Of a stretch of DNA of 64,000 nucleotides, positions 42,716-51,053 are shown in pieces. Source of the stretch: Bifidobacterium canis. GTDB taxonomy: Bacteria > Actinomycetota > Actinomycetes > Actinomycetales > Bifidobacteriaceae. The stretch is taken from contig NZ_WNLP01000010.1 in NCBI RefSeq assembly GCF_009727065.1, positions 1-64,000 of the forward strand. The letters run 5' to 3'. A program made the position numbers and the translations under genes. The notes under the pieces were generated by a model. It saw only the letters and a list, made by a program, of their open reading frames with translations, made no database searches and was not told where the DNA came from. The stretch's first letter is position 1. Each line of letters opens with the position of its first letter.

Positions 42716-43072
42716 CTACTCGTCGTCACGCAATTGCCGGACGTAGGCGACGGACCCCAACCCGCCGGTGAAATCAAAACCAGGACGGGGCAGGTCGGCG
42801 GCCGTGACGGTCCGGTGCGGGTGTGGCGTGAACCGTTCGAGGCGTTCCACCCGCATGACGCACTGCCTCCCGTCATGGGTGATCAACCCGTACGCGTCCA
42901 CGACACTGCCTTTGCCCAATCCGTGTGCCATCGTGGCGAGCCGGTCAGGGAAGAGCGCATGCACGGTCATGCCGTCCCGGTCGGCCATATCGAAACTGTG
43001 CGCGTATATGCGGGTGACCACGCCGTGCACACGCCTATATGACCATCGTGTCCCATGGTTGTTTGCAATCAT
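42716..43072 (-). CDS. OB-fold-like small protein, 118 aa
   Basis: ATG 43072 follows GGAGGAC. VHGVVTRIYAHSFDM, GMTVHALFPDRLA and GSVVDAYGLITHDGRQCVMR have the strand pattern of a nucleic-acid-binding OB fold. The residues are not diagnostic. Confidence 0.55.
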   Translation of the reverse strand: MIANNHGTRWSYRRVHGVVTRIYAHSFDMADRDGMTVHALFPDRLATMAHGLGKGSVVDAYGLITHDGRQCVMRVERLERFTPHPHRTVTAADLPRPGFDFTGGLGSVAYVRQLRDDE

Positions 43073-43148
43073 GTTTGTCCTCCGATATGCCGATGCCATC
43101 CCACCATTGCCTGGCGCATATCACTCAACGCGATACTCCCCCCATTGG

Positions 43149-43379
43149 CTAGTTGAGTTGTTGTTGGAGCACACGGCCCACCGCGTTGAGTTCCGCGACC
43201 ACCGTCGCCTCCCACTCGTCCGCGAGCTCCCCATGCCCGTCGGCACGCAACCGGGCGCACACCTCGTTGAGGCTGTCCACGGTCTCCCGCAAATGCCGCA
43301 ACGCCATACCCAGATGGAACCCGGTACGGTAATCCAACCGCACCACCCCAAGATCAGCAGGCTCATTCAATGCACTCAT
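43149..43379 (-). CDS. Small helical protein, 76 aa
   Basis: ATG 43379, nine bases after GCATAG and with no ribosome site. Acidic helices (LRHLRETVDSLNEVCARLRA). Function unknown. Confidence 0.6.
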   Translation of the reverse strand: MSALNEPADLGVVRLDYRTGFHLGMALRHLRETVDSLNEVCARLRADGHGELADEWEATVVAELNAVGRVLQQQLN

Positions 43380-43388
43380 GCCCCACCC

Positions 43389-43394
43389 CTATGC
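43389..43394 (-). promoter_or_regulatory. GCATAG motif 9 bases before ATG 43379
   Basis: TTGGACGCATAGGGGTGGGGC then ATG. The TAG is also the stop codon of the 43389-43721 gene, so promoter and upstream coding end coincide. Confidence 0.55.
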
Positions 43395-43721
43395 GTCCAA
43401 CCAGTCCCGCACGAACCCCAAAACACGACCGAACGCATATTCCACGGTCACATCCAAAGGGAAGTCGAACACCACGCACCCGTCCTCCACACAACCGCCA
43501 TGACGGGCCGCAACCCTCGCCAACCGTGCCGGGGACACGGCCGCGCATACCGCGTCGAACAGGAACCATCCATCATCACTGACACGCACCCGCCCGGCTT
43601 GCACCTGCACATACACCCGTACCAGATCGCCCTTGGTGTCCCAGACCGGCAACACCACCGGAAGCATCACACCCCCATCCGATCTGTCCGACCGTCGTGC
43701 ACTGTGGTTGGCTGTGATCAT
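43389..43721 (-). CDS. DUF1828-like protein, 110 aa
   Basis: ATG 43721 overlaps the previous stop (ATGA). VRVYVQVQAGRVRVSDDGWF with ELFDAV-like context fits the start of DUF1828-type domains. The end is GRVLGFVRDWLDA. Function unknown. Confidence 0.55.
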   Translation of the reverse strand: MITANHSARRSDRSDGGVMLPVVLPVWDTKGDLVRVYVQVQAGRVRVSDDGWFLFDAVCAAVSPARLARVAARHGGCVEDGCVVFDFPLDVTVEYAFGRVLGFVRDWLDA

Positions 43722-44116
43722 GCTTCGTCCTCCCATGTGTCATTGTCATCCCACCATTGCGCCGCCCGTGCGCACAAGCGTGCCGCCAATTCACCCACGG
43801 TCTCCTCGTCCACCTGCGGGCAGTATCGCAAGGCGGCCTGTTCGGCAATGTCGATCAGCGCATCGTCGGCCCACCCGTCCCCAGCCAACGCCATGAGCTC
43901 CAGGTCAAGCTCCCCCCAAGTGCGACAGGTGGCGACCACCGTGTCACTGTCGCCGCATTGGCCGCATACAGTCTCGATCCGACGCCGCTGCCGTTCCGCG
44001 TCGGTTTGCATGGGTGTGGCCAGCAGGCCACCCATATGGGTGGCGACGATGAGGATCGGCGGAACCAATAACAGGGAGGCGCCGTTGGCATCGGCTGGGT
44101 TGTGGTTCGCGCTCAT
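43718..44116 (-). CDS. Hypothetical protein with N-terminal hydrophobic segment, 132 aa
   Basis: ATG 44116 follows GAAAGGACAACGG. A hydrophobic stretch (ASLLLVPPILIVATHMGG) is followed by CGQCGD and CRTWG, a possible zinc site, and an acidic end. In the raw frame it is fused to the HTH gene upstream (44326) without a stop. The strong ribosome site favours a separate start. Confidence 0.5.
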   Translation of the reverse strand: MSANHNPADANGASLLLVPPILIVATHMGGLLATPMQTDAERQRRRIETVCGQCGDSDTVVATCRTWGELDLELMALAGDGWADDALIDIAEQAALRYCPQVDEETVGELAARLCARAAQWWDDNDTWEDEA

Positions 44117-44141
44117 GACCGTTGTCCTTTCACATATGGGG

Positions 44142-44326
44142 TCAAACAATGCGTCCATGGGGTCGGGGTGTTCGCAGGGTGATGAAACAGGGGTGGTGTC
44201 GGCCGGGGCGGTCAGGATGCCACGGATGGTGTCCGCGCACACCCCGGTGATCAGGTGGATGTCCGCGACGCTGCACCCTTGGGCGCGCAACGCGCGGATA
44301 TGCCGTATGGTCTTCGCCGAGGTCAT
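44142..44326 (-). CDS. Small HTH-like protein (TSAKT), ~61 aa, probable frame break
   Basis: ATG 44326 follows AAAGGAGAATGG. TSAKTIRHIRALRAQGCSV and ADIHLITGVCADTIRGIL resemble the TSEQR proteins at 27023 and 45012. One base added in GGGG (44190-44193) gives a stop at 44142; otherwise the frame runs on into the next gene. The reconstruction is uncertain. Confidence 0.45.
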
Positions 44327-44575
44327 GGCCATTCTCCTTTGCTGTGGCATTGTGGGCAGATCGCGTCGCATCCCCCCTATGATGCGCCACCCGTCGATGG
44401 TGAGCATATGATGGGTCGCGGCAAGGGCCATGCGCCCACAGGCCAGGCACCGCACCTGCCAATGGTCCGGACACCGGTGGTGGTGATGGTCGAGCGTGTC
44501 CACGAAATGCCGCCAAGGCCGCTTGTCCCGACCGCGGGTTTTGCCGCACAGGTCGCATGGGCAATCCAGTCTCAT
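44323..44575 (-). CDS. Zinc-ribbon protein, ~83 aa, one frame break
   Basis: ATG 44575 follows GAGGAG. CPCDLCGKT, CLACG and, after removing one base in the CCCCCC run (44372-44377), CDAICPQCHSKGEWP. The restored TGA overlaps ATG 44326. Six or more Cys in CxxC pairs point to two zinc sites. Confidence 0.55.
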
Positions 44576-44577
44576 GC

Positions 44578-45015
44578 TCACTCCTCACCAGGCACGGGCA
44601 TGACCTCGATGCCGCCCAACAACCCGTCCGTGCCGGCCATGGCCTGCCGGATACGTTCGAGAACATGGCCGGGAACACCGTTCGCCTCGTACTCCAACAG
44701 CAGCATCTCGTTGTGTTGGGTGCGGGCCTTGTTCATGAGCGCGTCCGTCTGGTCGATTACGGCCGTCAGGCGTTCACGTTGTTTGGTTGCCCATGTGTCC
44801 GGCAGCCGCCCTGCGATCAGGTACGCTTCCATCTTGTCGACCCCGTGTTCGATCAGTTGGCGGATGGAGCGCGCGGTGGCGAACACGTCCTCATCGAACC
44901 CGTCCGCCAACCGTACGGCCAACTGTTGGTATGCGCCAACCAACAGCATGGTGTCATGCAACAGGCCGTGTGCATGCCATGCGCATTGCGTGCGTCGTAT
45001 CCATGTGACGTTCAT
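44578..45015 (-). CDS. Hypothetical helical protein, 145 aa
   Basis: ATG 45015 overlaps the preceding TGA. MNVTWIRRTQCAWHAHGLLH then helices (FATARSIRQLIEHGVDKMEA, LERIRQAMAGTDGLL). No family was recognised. Its stop is two bases before the start of the zinc-ribbon gene. Confidence 0.55.
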   Translation of the reverse strand: MNVTWIRRTQCAWHAHGLLHDTMLLVGAYQQLAVRLADGFDEDVFATARSIRQLIEHGVDKMEAYLIAGRLPDTWATKQRERLTAVIDQTDALMNKARTQHNEMLLLEYEANGVPGHVLERIRQAMAGTDGLLGGIEVMPVPGEE

Positions 45016-45161
45016 TGCGTGGTTCCTTCCGGTTCCGGTTGTTCGCTGAGGATCATGTCGAGTTCCTCCGCGCTGATCTCCAACAGGCGGGTGATGTCCG
45101 ACACGGGCACATGGCATTTCGTCCATGTGCGGGCCATCTCCTTGCGTTGTTCACTGGTCAA
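45012..45161 (-). CDS. Small HTH-like protein (TSEQR family), 49 aa
   Basis: TTG 45161 follows AAGGAAC; TGA overlaps ATG 45015. It reads TSEQRKEMARTWTKCHVP then SDITRLLEISAEELDMIL. It is the close relative of the 27023 gene product. Confidence 0.55.
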   Translation of the reverse strand: MTSEQRKEMARTWTKCHVPVSDITRLLEISAEELDMILSEQPEPEGTTQ

Positions 45162-45195
45162 CTGGTCTGTTCCTTATATATGGTTTGGTGATGGG

Positions 45196-45402
45196 TCAGG
45201 GTTTCCACATGCCGTTGTCGAGGCGTGTGCAGTACGCATCGACGGCCGTCAACGCATCCAAGTACCCGTCGGTGTACTGGTCGGCGTTCGCGTGCCCCAC
45301 CCCCATCACCTGTTCGGCCCGGCTGGTGCGTTCCTGTGCCAACCGGTCGCATTCAGCCATGATGCGTTGCAGCAGGGCGCGCTGTTGGGACACGTTGATC
45401 AC
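45196..45402 (-). CDS. Small helical protein, 68 aa
   Basis: GTG 45402 overlaps the previous stop (GTGA) and follows AAGGAGGC. It reads QQRALLQRIMAECDRLAQER and ADQYTDGYLDALTAVDAYC. Function unknown. Confidence 0.55.
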   Translation of the reverse strand: MINVSQQRALLQRIMAECDRLAQERTSRAEQVMGVGHANADQYTDGYLDALTAVDAYCTRLDNGMWKP

Positions 45403-45650
45403 GATGCCTCCTTGTTGTTGTTGAGCATGGTGAGCGCGGCCCGCTGCGCACGCAACCGTGCCGCCGGGGTGGACGGGTCGAACTGCCGGCCTACACGTTC
45501 CAATGCGGCGATCAGCGCCGGCGGTCCGCTCGTGTCGCCGGCGCGTGCGGACAGTTGCTGTTTGGCGTCCGTGATCTCCTTGCCGATCACACGGTGGATG
45601 CGTGTGTCCTCGGCGAGGATCGCGTCAATCAAGCCTTGCGTATCGGTCAT
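45399..45650 (-). CDS. Small helical protein, 83 aa
   Basis: ATG 45650 overlaps the HAD gene's stop (ATGA) and follows AAGGAGAGC. Mostly helical, basic end. Function unknown. Confidence 0.55.
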   Translation of the reverse strand: MTDTQGLIDAILAEDTRIHRVIGKEITDAKQQLSARAGDTSGPPALIAALERVGRQFDPSTPAARLRAQRAALTMLNNNKEAS

Positions 45651-46246
45651 CTTGTGCTCTCCTTGTCTTCTTGCAGTTGCCGGATGATGCCGGGCGCCTG
45701 TCTCCAATCGCTCATGGTGATGCCCCCACTATCACGGCAGTACGGGTGGTCGGGATGGATGACGGTGATCCCTTTGGCGGCGAGCATGCCTATGGTGCAT
45801 GGTTCGTCCTCGAACGCGACGTCCACATCCACGAGACTCTTGTCGCCGAAATGGAACGCGACATCGTATTCGGTCGGGCCGTGCGCGGGATCGAACCAGT
45901 GGCGGTCGAACCATGCGAACGTCTGCCTGAAATGTTCGTCGTCCGCACGGCTGGTCGCGATGAGCAGATCATGGCCGTCCTCAACCAACCGCCACAGGGC
46001 GCGCATCGCATGCGGATAGGGATGTTCCGCCAGATACAATCCGTCCATCACCGCACTACGGTGGGCGTCCGCATACGCCTCATATGAGGCGAACGGCCAT
46101 GACGGGTCACGCCACAACCCGTACTCGCACGGGTCGGCCATCGCATACCCGTCCAACGGGCCATACACGTTGGTGCTCCGCAGATGGTGCCGCAACGCGT
46201 GCGTGTAATCCGCCAACGTGTTGTCCAGGTCAACCATGATGCGCAC
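45647..46246 (-). CDS. HAD-family 5'-nucleotidase-like phosphatase
   Basis: 199 aa. Motif I VDLDNTLAD at the start gives the nucleophile Asp and general acid Asp. Motif II Ser/Thr is in LLIATSRAD, and motif IV is FGDKSLVDVDVAFEDEP. The length and cap fit the deoxyribonucleotidase (NT5C) branch that dephosphorylates (d)NMPs. It overlaps the end of the WhiB gene by 17 bases. Confidence 0.8.
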   Translation of the reverse strand: MRIMVDLDNTLADYTHALRHHLRSTNVYGPLDGYAMADPCEYGLWRDPSWPFASYEAYADAHRSAVMDGLYLAEHPYPHAMRALWRLVEDGHDLLIATSRADDEHFRQTFAWFDRHWFDPAHGPTEYDVAFHFGDKSLVDVDVAFEDEPCTIGMLAAKGITVIHPDHPYCRDSGGITMSDWRQAPGIIRQLQEDKESTR

Positions 46247-46496
46247 GACGCGCCCTCCCCGCCTGCACCATGCGCCACCGGCGCGTCAACGTGACACGTT
46301 CCGCGGGGGTTTTGCCACCCCACACGCCATACGACTCATGCTCCTCGACCGCATGCTGCAAACACCGGTCACGCACCGGGCACTTGTCGCACACCCGGCA
46401 GGCGAGCTCCTCACGCAACGCGTCGAAGAACATGTCCGGGTCATACGCGCCGGACGCGCACAATCCACGGCGCATCCACTCACGGCCAGACACCAT
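46230..46496 (-). CDS. WhiB-family iron-sulphur regulator
   Basis: 88 aa from ATG 46496 (ATG 46508 has no room for a ribosome site). Four Cys ligands of the Fe-S cluster: LCASG, then CRVCDKCPVRDRC with its CxxC-x5-C. The family signature YGVWGG and a basic tail (LTRRWRMVQAGRARRAH) follow. WhiB proteins bind the principal sigma factor and redirect transcription. It is the only obvious regulator in the operon and a natural candidate to act with the unusual promoters. Confidence 0.9.
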   Translation of the reverse strand: MVSGREWMRRGLCASGAYDPDMFFDALREELACRVCDKCPVRDRCLQHAVEEHESYGVWGGKTPAERVTLTRRWRMVQAGRARRAHHG

Positions 46497-46520
46497 GATG
46501 GCCACCATCCTTTCCTCCCA

Positions 46521-46640
46521 TCACCGGTCCAACCCGTCCAACCGGGGCCGGGCCGGGTGCAACCAATGGTCCACGCGCAACGCCACTTGGAGTGCATACC
46601 CCAACAGCATCACCGCCACATCCATAATCCGATCACGCAT
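46521..46640 (-). CDS. Very small hydrophobic protein, 39 aa
   Basis: ATG 46640 begins five bases after the preceding stop. MRDRIMDVAVMLLGYALQVA is a hydrophobic helix, and the rest is basic and Pro-rich. A ribosome site (GGGAGGTG) lies in the end of the upstream gene. Plausible but unproven. Confidence 0.4.
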   Translation of the reverse strand: MRDRIMDVAVMLLGYALQVALRVDHWLHPARPRLDGLDR

Positions 46641-46645
46641 GCGGC

Positions 46646-46969
46646 CTACACCTCCCCCACATCGGGAAACTCCAACAACGACGCCATGGCGCACATCCGG
46701 CACGCGTCCCGCTCCGGTTCGTCATTGGGGAACGTGAGCGGACCGGACGGCAACGTACGTTCCACCGTCCATAATCCCGGGCCCCCACGGCCCGACCCAT
46801 CAATCCGGAACACGGTGTCTGTCCCATCGGCGTGCACATGGAACACGCCGTCAGGGTCCACGCACACATACCGCACACGGATCCGGGTGCGTGCACCCGA
46901 CCCGTCGACCATGTCCAACGTGTCACCCACCTGCGGTGCGGCCACCATCCTGCCATCATGTTTGTTCAT
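46646..46969 (-). CDS. Hypothetical protein, 107 aa, first gene of the accessory operon
   Basis: ATG 46969 lies eight bases after GCATAG. Beta-rich (GDTLDMVDGSGARTRIRVRY, DGVFHVHADGTDTVFRIDG), ending CRMCAMASLLEFPDVG. No family was recognised. Confidence 0.6.
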   Translation of the reverse strand: MNKHDGRMVAAPQVGDTLDMVDGSGARTRIRVRYVCVDPDGVFHVHADGTDTVFRIDGSGRGGPGLWTVERTLPSGPLTFPNDEPERDACRMCAMASLLEFPDVGEV

Positions 46970-46977
46970 GCCCCGCC

Positions 46978-46983
46978 CTATGC
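46978..46983 (-). promoter_or_regulatory. GCATAG motif 8 bases before ATG 46969
   Basis: GTGACGCATAGGGCGGGGC then ATG. It would drive the long minus-strand accessory operon (46969 down to about 38832, with extra motifs at 43389 and 41268). Confidence 0.55.
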
Positions 46984-47174
46984 GTCACGCACAACCCCAC
47001 CCATGCCCTCTGCCGGTTTTGCATCCATGAGACCGCCGCCGATGCGAAACGAAACGCGCGCCCGCGCACCCGCGCGCCCGTGTGGAGCACGGGTGCCGGC
47101 CGCGGCGCAAGCGCCGCACTGTTCCCCGACGAAACGCAAAAAGGGAACGCCAAAAAGAACAAACCCAACACCCG

Positions 47175-47452
47175 CTTTTCCACACACGCCCCACGCCCCA
47201 TACCCCTCACCGCAACCCAGCCGACACCATCCAACCACCGCAACCCCCAACCATCCCAACAACCGCCATGCACCCAACGCAACCACCATGAACGAATGCG
47301 CCACACAATCCACCCAACACAACCACCACGCCAACCACGCCAACCACGCCAACCATGCTTTTCCCTAGGGAGGGCATTCCCCGCGAACCATGCAAAACAC
47401 GGGGGAATACGCCCGTTCGCCCCATGGCAGACCATGGGCGCCGAACGCGCCC
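47175..47452. other. C/A-rich G-poor tract, short tandem repeats and inverted repeat
   Basis: About 190 bases of C and A with very few G end in tandem CGCCAACCA units (about 47331-47360), then CCTAGGGAGGGCAT, AAACACGGGGGAATACG and an inverted repeat around CCATGGCAGACCATGG. The order matches 1-226. A C-rich, G-poor RNA could be a Rho-loading site. The duplicated arrangement may instead be a DNA-level site. No credible gene lies in 46984-47486. Confidence 0.4.
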
Positions 47453-47486
47453 GCCTTGCGGGCACGGACCACAGCAGGCAACGGAC

Positions 47487-47492
47487 GCATTG
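47487..47492 (+). promoter_or_regulatory. GCATTG motif 8 bases before ATG 47501
   Basis: ACGGACGCATTG, eight bases (ATGGGGCC), ATG. Variant of the leaderless motif. Confidence 0.45.
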
Positions 47493-47500
47493 ATGGGGCC

Positions 47501-48232
47501 ATGATGAGTTTCCCGTTGGGATCCCTAACATGGGACGGCACGCAGGATCCGATGGTGCGCACGCTGGATGCCGCATGGCGGTTGCACCACGCCATCGGAC
47601 AGGAGGCACCCGTGTGGGTGGATGACACGGACGGCGTGCACACCCATGCGTTGGCCGAATCGTTGCGGACCGGACGGGCGCCGTACCTGTTCCTGCCCGA
47701 AGTGGAGGAATGGGAGCATGGCGGCATGGACGATTGGCAATGGTTGCACACACCAGGCTGTGAGCGCCTGCTCATGGCGCCCATCCCCCACGGGGACACA
47801 CCACGACAGGCGGCGGACCGGTTGGTGCGGGACACCGGGGAGGACCCGGTGCGCGCGGCGGCGCGCATGGGTGTGCTCATGCATTGCGCCCACATAGCCC
47901 GCCACCATCCACGGGTGTGGGCGTTGGCCGTGTTGCAGACACGCACCACGCAATACGTGTCGGACGGCCGGTGGGATCCGGTGTGCGAGGACGTGGCCCA
48001 CGGGTTCGAGTCCATGCTGGCGGTGCCCGGTTGGCTCTACCCCGGGTCTGGTCCGCACACCGTGTTCGCGCTCGCCCAATGCACGGCCCGTCCGGATAGG
48101 CCAGGCCGATGGGGTGCGCGTGAGGCGGTGGTGTTCGGCCGGCGTGTGGTGTTGCCCGGCGAATGTTGGGACCGGTTGGACGTGTTGGGGTTGCGTGGGT
48201 TGTTCGAGCCGGTGGACGAACCGGAGTTCTAG
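47501..48232 (+). CDS. Hypothetical protein, 243 aa
   Basis: ATG 47501 (ATG 47504 adjacent). Trp-rich acidic middle (FLPEVEEWEHGGMDDWQWLH). No membrane segment or known domain. It precedes the FtsK-type ATPase by 39 bases and may be part of the same functional block. Confidence 0.6.
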   Translation: MMSFPLGSLTWDGTQDPMVRTLDAAWRLHHAIGQEAPVWVDDTDGVHTHALAESLRTGRAPYLFLPEVEEWEHGGMDDWQWLHTPGCERLLMAPIPHGDTPRQAADRLVRDTGEDPVRAAARMGVLMHCAHIARHHPRVWALAVLQTRTTQYVSDGRWDPVCEDVAHGFESMLAVPGWLYPGSGPHTVFALAQCTARPDRPGRWGAREAVVFGRRVVLPGECWDRLDVLGLRGLFEPVDEPEF

Positions 48233-48256
48233 CGCCGTTTCCGTCTGTGGTCATGC

Positions 48257-48262
48257 GCATAG
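48257..48262 (+). promoter_or_regulatory. GCATAG motif 9 bases before ATG 48272
   Basis: CATGCGCATAGGGGTTGGGC then ATG; no ribosome site. Confidence 0.55.
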
Positions 48263-48271
48263 GGGTTGGGC

Positions 48272-50202
48272 ATGAAGGTTTTCCAATTCAAGTTCCCCAC
48301 CATGGTTGTGGACAAGGCGAGCGGCGAACGGGTCATGTTCGACCCCGCATCGAACGCGGACCATCGCCGCAAACTCGACGAGAACATCGACCAATGGCGC
48401 CGGCAGCACCCCGAGGCGCATGACGCGCAATTGGACAGCATCGACATGGATGCGCATGTGGCCGTGCTGATCGACCATGGCGTCACCAGCGTCAACCGTG
48501 AGGGCTCCCAACAGATCGTCAACCTGCGTCCCGCGGATCAGAAACCGGCCGCGGGGGAACGGATCGCACGCATTTGGGAGGCGCGTCTGGGCATGAAGAT
48601 GGTCCGCTTCGAACCGTACGAGGGGCGTGCGGTGTTCGAGGCGTTGGACAAGGACCGGGTGTCGGCCCGTGGGATCCTGGCGAACGCGTTGGGGGTCAAA
48701 CCCTGGGAGGTGATGGTCGAACCGCGCGCCGATGGCGGCTGGCGCTGCCGGTTGGCGCGCACGATCATCTGGCAGCCGTCGAAGATGGCGGCCAGGACGC
48801 AGGAGGCGTGCGAACAGATCGGCCATGTGGGTTGGACGTACACGGCGGACGCGAAAACGGGGATCATCGACATCATCCCCGGTGAACCGCCGGTGTTTTT
48901 GAAAACGCATCCGTTCCCGTTCGACCGGTTGGGTTCGCCTGCGGATAGGGATCGCACGCCGTTCGGGGTGAAACTGCCGGCGCGTGGCGGTGCGGATGTG
49001 GTGTATGAGCCGGTGGAGATGGATTGGCGTGAATCGTCGTTCCTGTTGATTGGTGGTGAGGGTGGTTCCGGCAAGAGCGTCCTGGCGAACAACCTGCTCG
49101 CGTCGATCGTGGCGCAACAACCGTTGTTGAGTGTGGTGGATCTGGCGAACAAGGCGACGGATTACTACTGGTTGCGCCCGTGGGTGACCGCCGGGTATTG
49201 GGGGTGTGAGAGCGTGGTGCAGGCGGCGGGCGTGTTGAACATGCTGGTCGATGAGATTGAGCATGGGGAGCGTGCGCGCGCGTGGAAGGAGAACGCGTGG
49301 CAGAACTGGTTGGACATCCCCCGGTGGGCGAAAGAGAAGTACCCGTTGCATTACATCGTGGTCGACGAGTACTCCTCCCTGGTCGATGAGGCGCAGTTGG
49401 TCAAACGCATCCCGAAGGCGGATAGTGTGTTGCCGGCGGTGTGGGCGCAGATGTTCACCGGTCAGGCGGAGAACGACATCCGTTCGCGTGTGCTGCGCCT
49501 GTTGCGCACGGCGCGCGCGCAGGGCTACCGGTTGATCCTCATTTCGCAGACCGTCAACGAACGTTCCGGGTTGGGGCCTACGACGCGTGACCTGTTCGGC
49601 CAACGTATTGTGATGGGGCCCAATCCCAGTGAGGCGTTGGTGCGTGGCGTGTTCCATGATGTGGCGTCGATGCCGGTGGTGCCGGAGCATTTGACCGCAT
49701 TGGGGGTGACGAAGGGTGTGGGGCGTGCCGAGTTCACCGGGCAGGCGTCGGTGGTGTTCAAGACCACGTATGCGGGCACCCAGGATCGGTCGGACACGTA
49801 TATGTTGGCCCAAGCGTTGGTGGACCGCATCGGGGTGCCGGACGGGGTCGATGCGGCACGGTTTTGCGTACGTTGGAGCCGCATGGTGAGGACGATCCGG
49901 TCGATGCGGAGTACATGCGCTGGTTGACGGACCGGGTCAGCATGCCGTATGCGCGTGCGTTGGCCACTGACCCGGTGCTGTCGGCGATCAAGGGCGCGTG
50001 GGATGAGAGCCGCATTGCGTTGGGCGAACGCCCTGACCCCATCCCCGGCATGGGTGCGGACACGGACGGCGCTGATGCGGGCGATGGTGATGCGGACGGG
50101 GATGGTGGTGCGGGTTTGCCGGCCGCCTCACCGGACGCGGATAGCCAACCGTCGGGCCCGGTGATGGACGCGCATGAGTTGGCGAGGCTGATGCGCGCAT
50201 GA
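48272..50202 (+). CDS. FtsK/SpoIIIE-type DNA-translocating ATPase, one frame break
   Basis: Restored length about 643 aa. Walker A GGEGGSGKS is near residue 263 and Walker B HYIVVDEYSS near 363. The motif QMFTGQAENDIRSRVLRLLRT precedes LILISQTVNE, typical of TcpA/FtsK-like coupling ATPases that feed DNA to the channel. No amino membrane segment. After DGVDAARF one base added in TTTT (49862-49865) continues LRTLEPHGEDDPVDAEYMRW to TGA 50202, which overlaps the next ATG. The other FtsK-type protein (55505-58819) has membrane segments, so the two may divide tasks. Confidence 0.82.
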
Positions 50203-51037
50203 GCGGTGCGTACGCGGTCGAGTTCATGGTCTCCGGCATGAACTGGTTGACCACGGTCGGTGATGAGGACAGTGATCGGCGGGCGCGCACCCGCGCCCGG
50301 TTGCGCGCGTACGGGCGTGGCGTGTGGGCGCGCGCCAAACAGCATGGCGCGCGCCCGGTATGCACCTATATGCTGTTGGTGTTGGTCGGTGGCCGTGCCG
50401 AGTCGCCGGTGTTGGCGGCGGAAACGTTGAAACCGTTGATCGATGCGGGCACTGATGAGGGCATGTGGCCCGATGATGACCCGGCGCATCGGGTGATGAC
50501 CTTGTACGCGCCCGATCCACGACGGTTGGCGGCGGGTGTGGCCAGCATCCACATGCTTGTCGTTCCCGTCCCCACTCGTGGGGCGGGTGGCGTGCGTTGG
50601 ACTGGTTGTTGGACACGGTGCACGCCGGCATGGGCGCCATGCGCATGCTGGCGATAGGGGATGCGGATTGGTTGACGAGCAACATGCGCCTGCCGCAGGC
50701 GCAACGCAAGGCGCGTCAGACGCGTGTGATGCGCCAGGCGCGTCCCGTATGGTCCGATGGGGTGCGGTTGGGGGCGCAGGTTGGGGTGGTGTGCGCCGTC
50801 TCCTACCCTGACACGCGCTATTATGGCGATCCGGACAATACCGCGGAGACGGCGACCGCGTTGTATGGGGCGGGGGTCGCGTTGGGGGCCGCTCCTCCCA
50901 TACCGCGTGTGTTCGCGTTCATATTGGATCCCGAACAGTGCGCGGGCCATACGCATGTGATGCGCCTGTTGTGCTTCGCCATGCCCCAGGGTGTGGATGT
51001 GGTGGCCCGGGTGGTGGGGTGCGCGCCGGACGTGTGA
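50199..51037 (+). CDS. RusA-like N-terminal domain protein, ~279 aa, one frame break
   Basis: It starts ATG 50199 in an ATGA overlap. KPLIDAGTDEGMWPDDDPAHRV resembles the acidic active site of RusA Holliday-junction resolvases, where a target-site Asp cluster follows the 'D-x-G' stretch. After PTRG one base added in GGGG (50580-50583) leads to GWRALDWLLDTVHAG and a carboxyl domain with no recognised family. Coupled to the FtsK-type ATPase. Confidence 0.55.
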
Positions 51038-51053
51038 CCCACCACCCGGGGTG

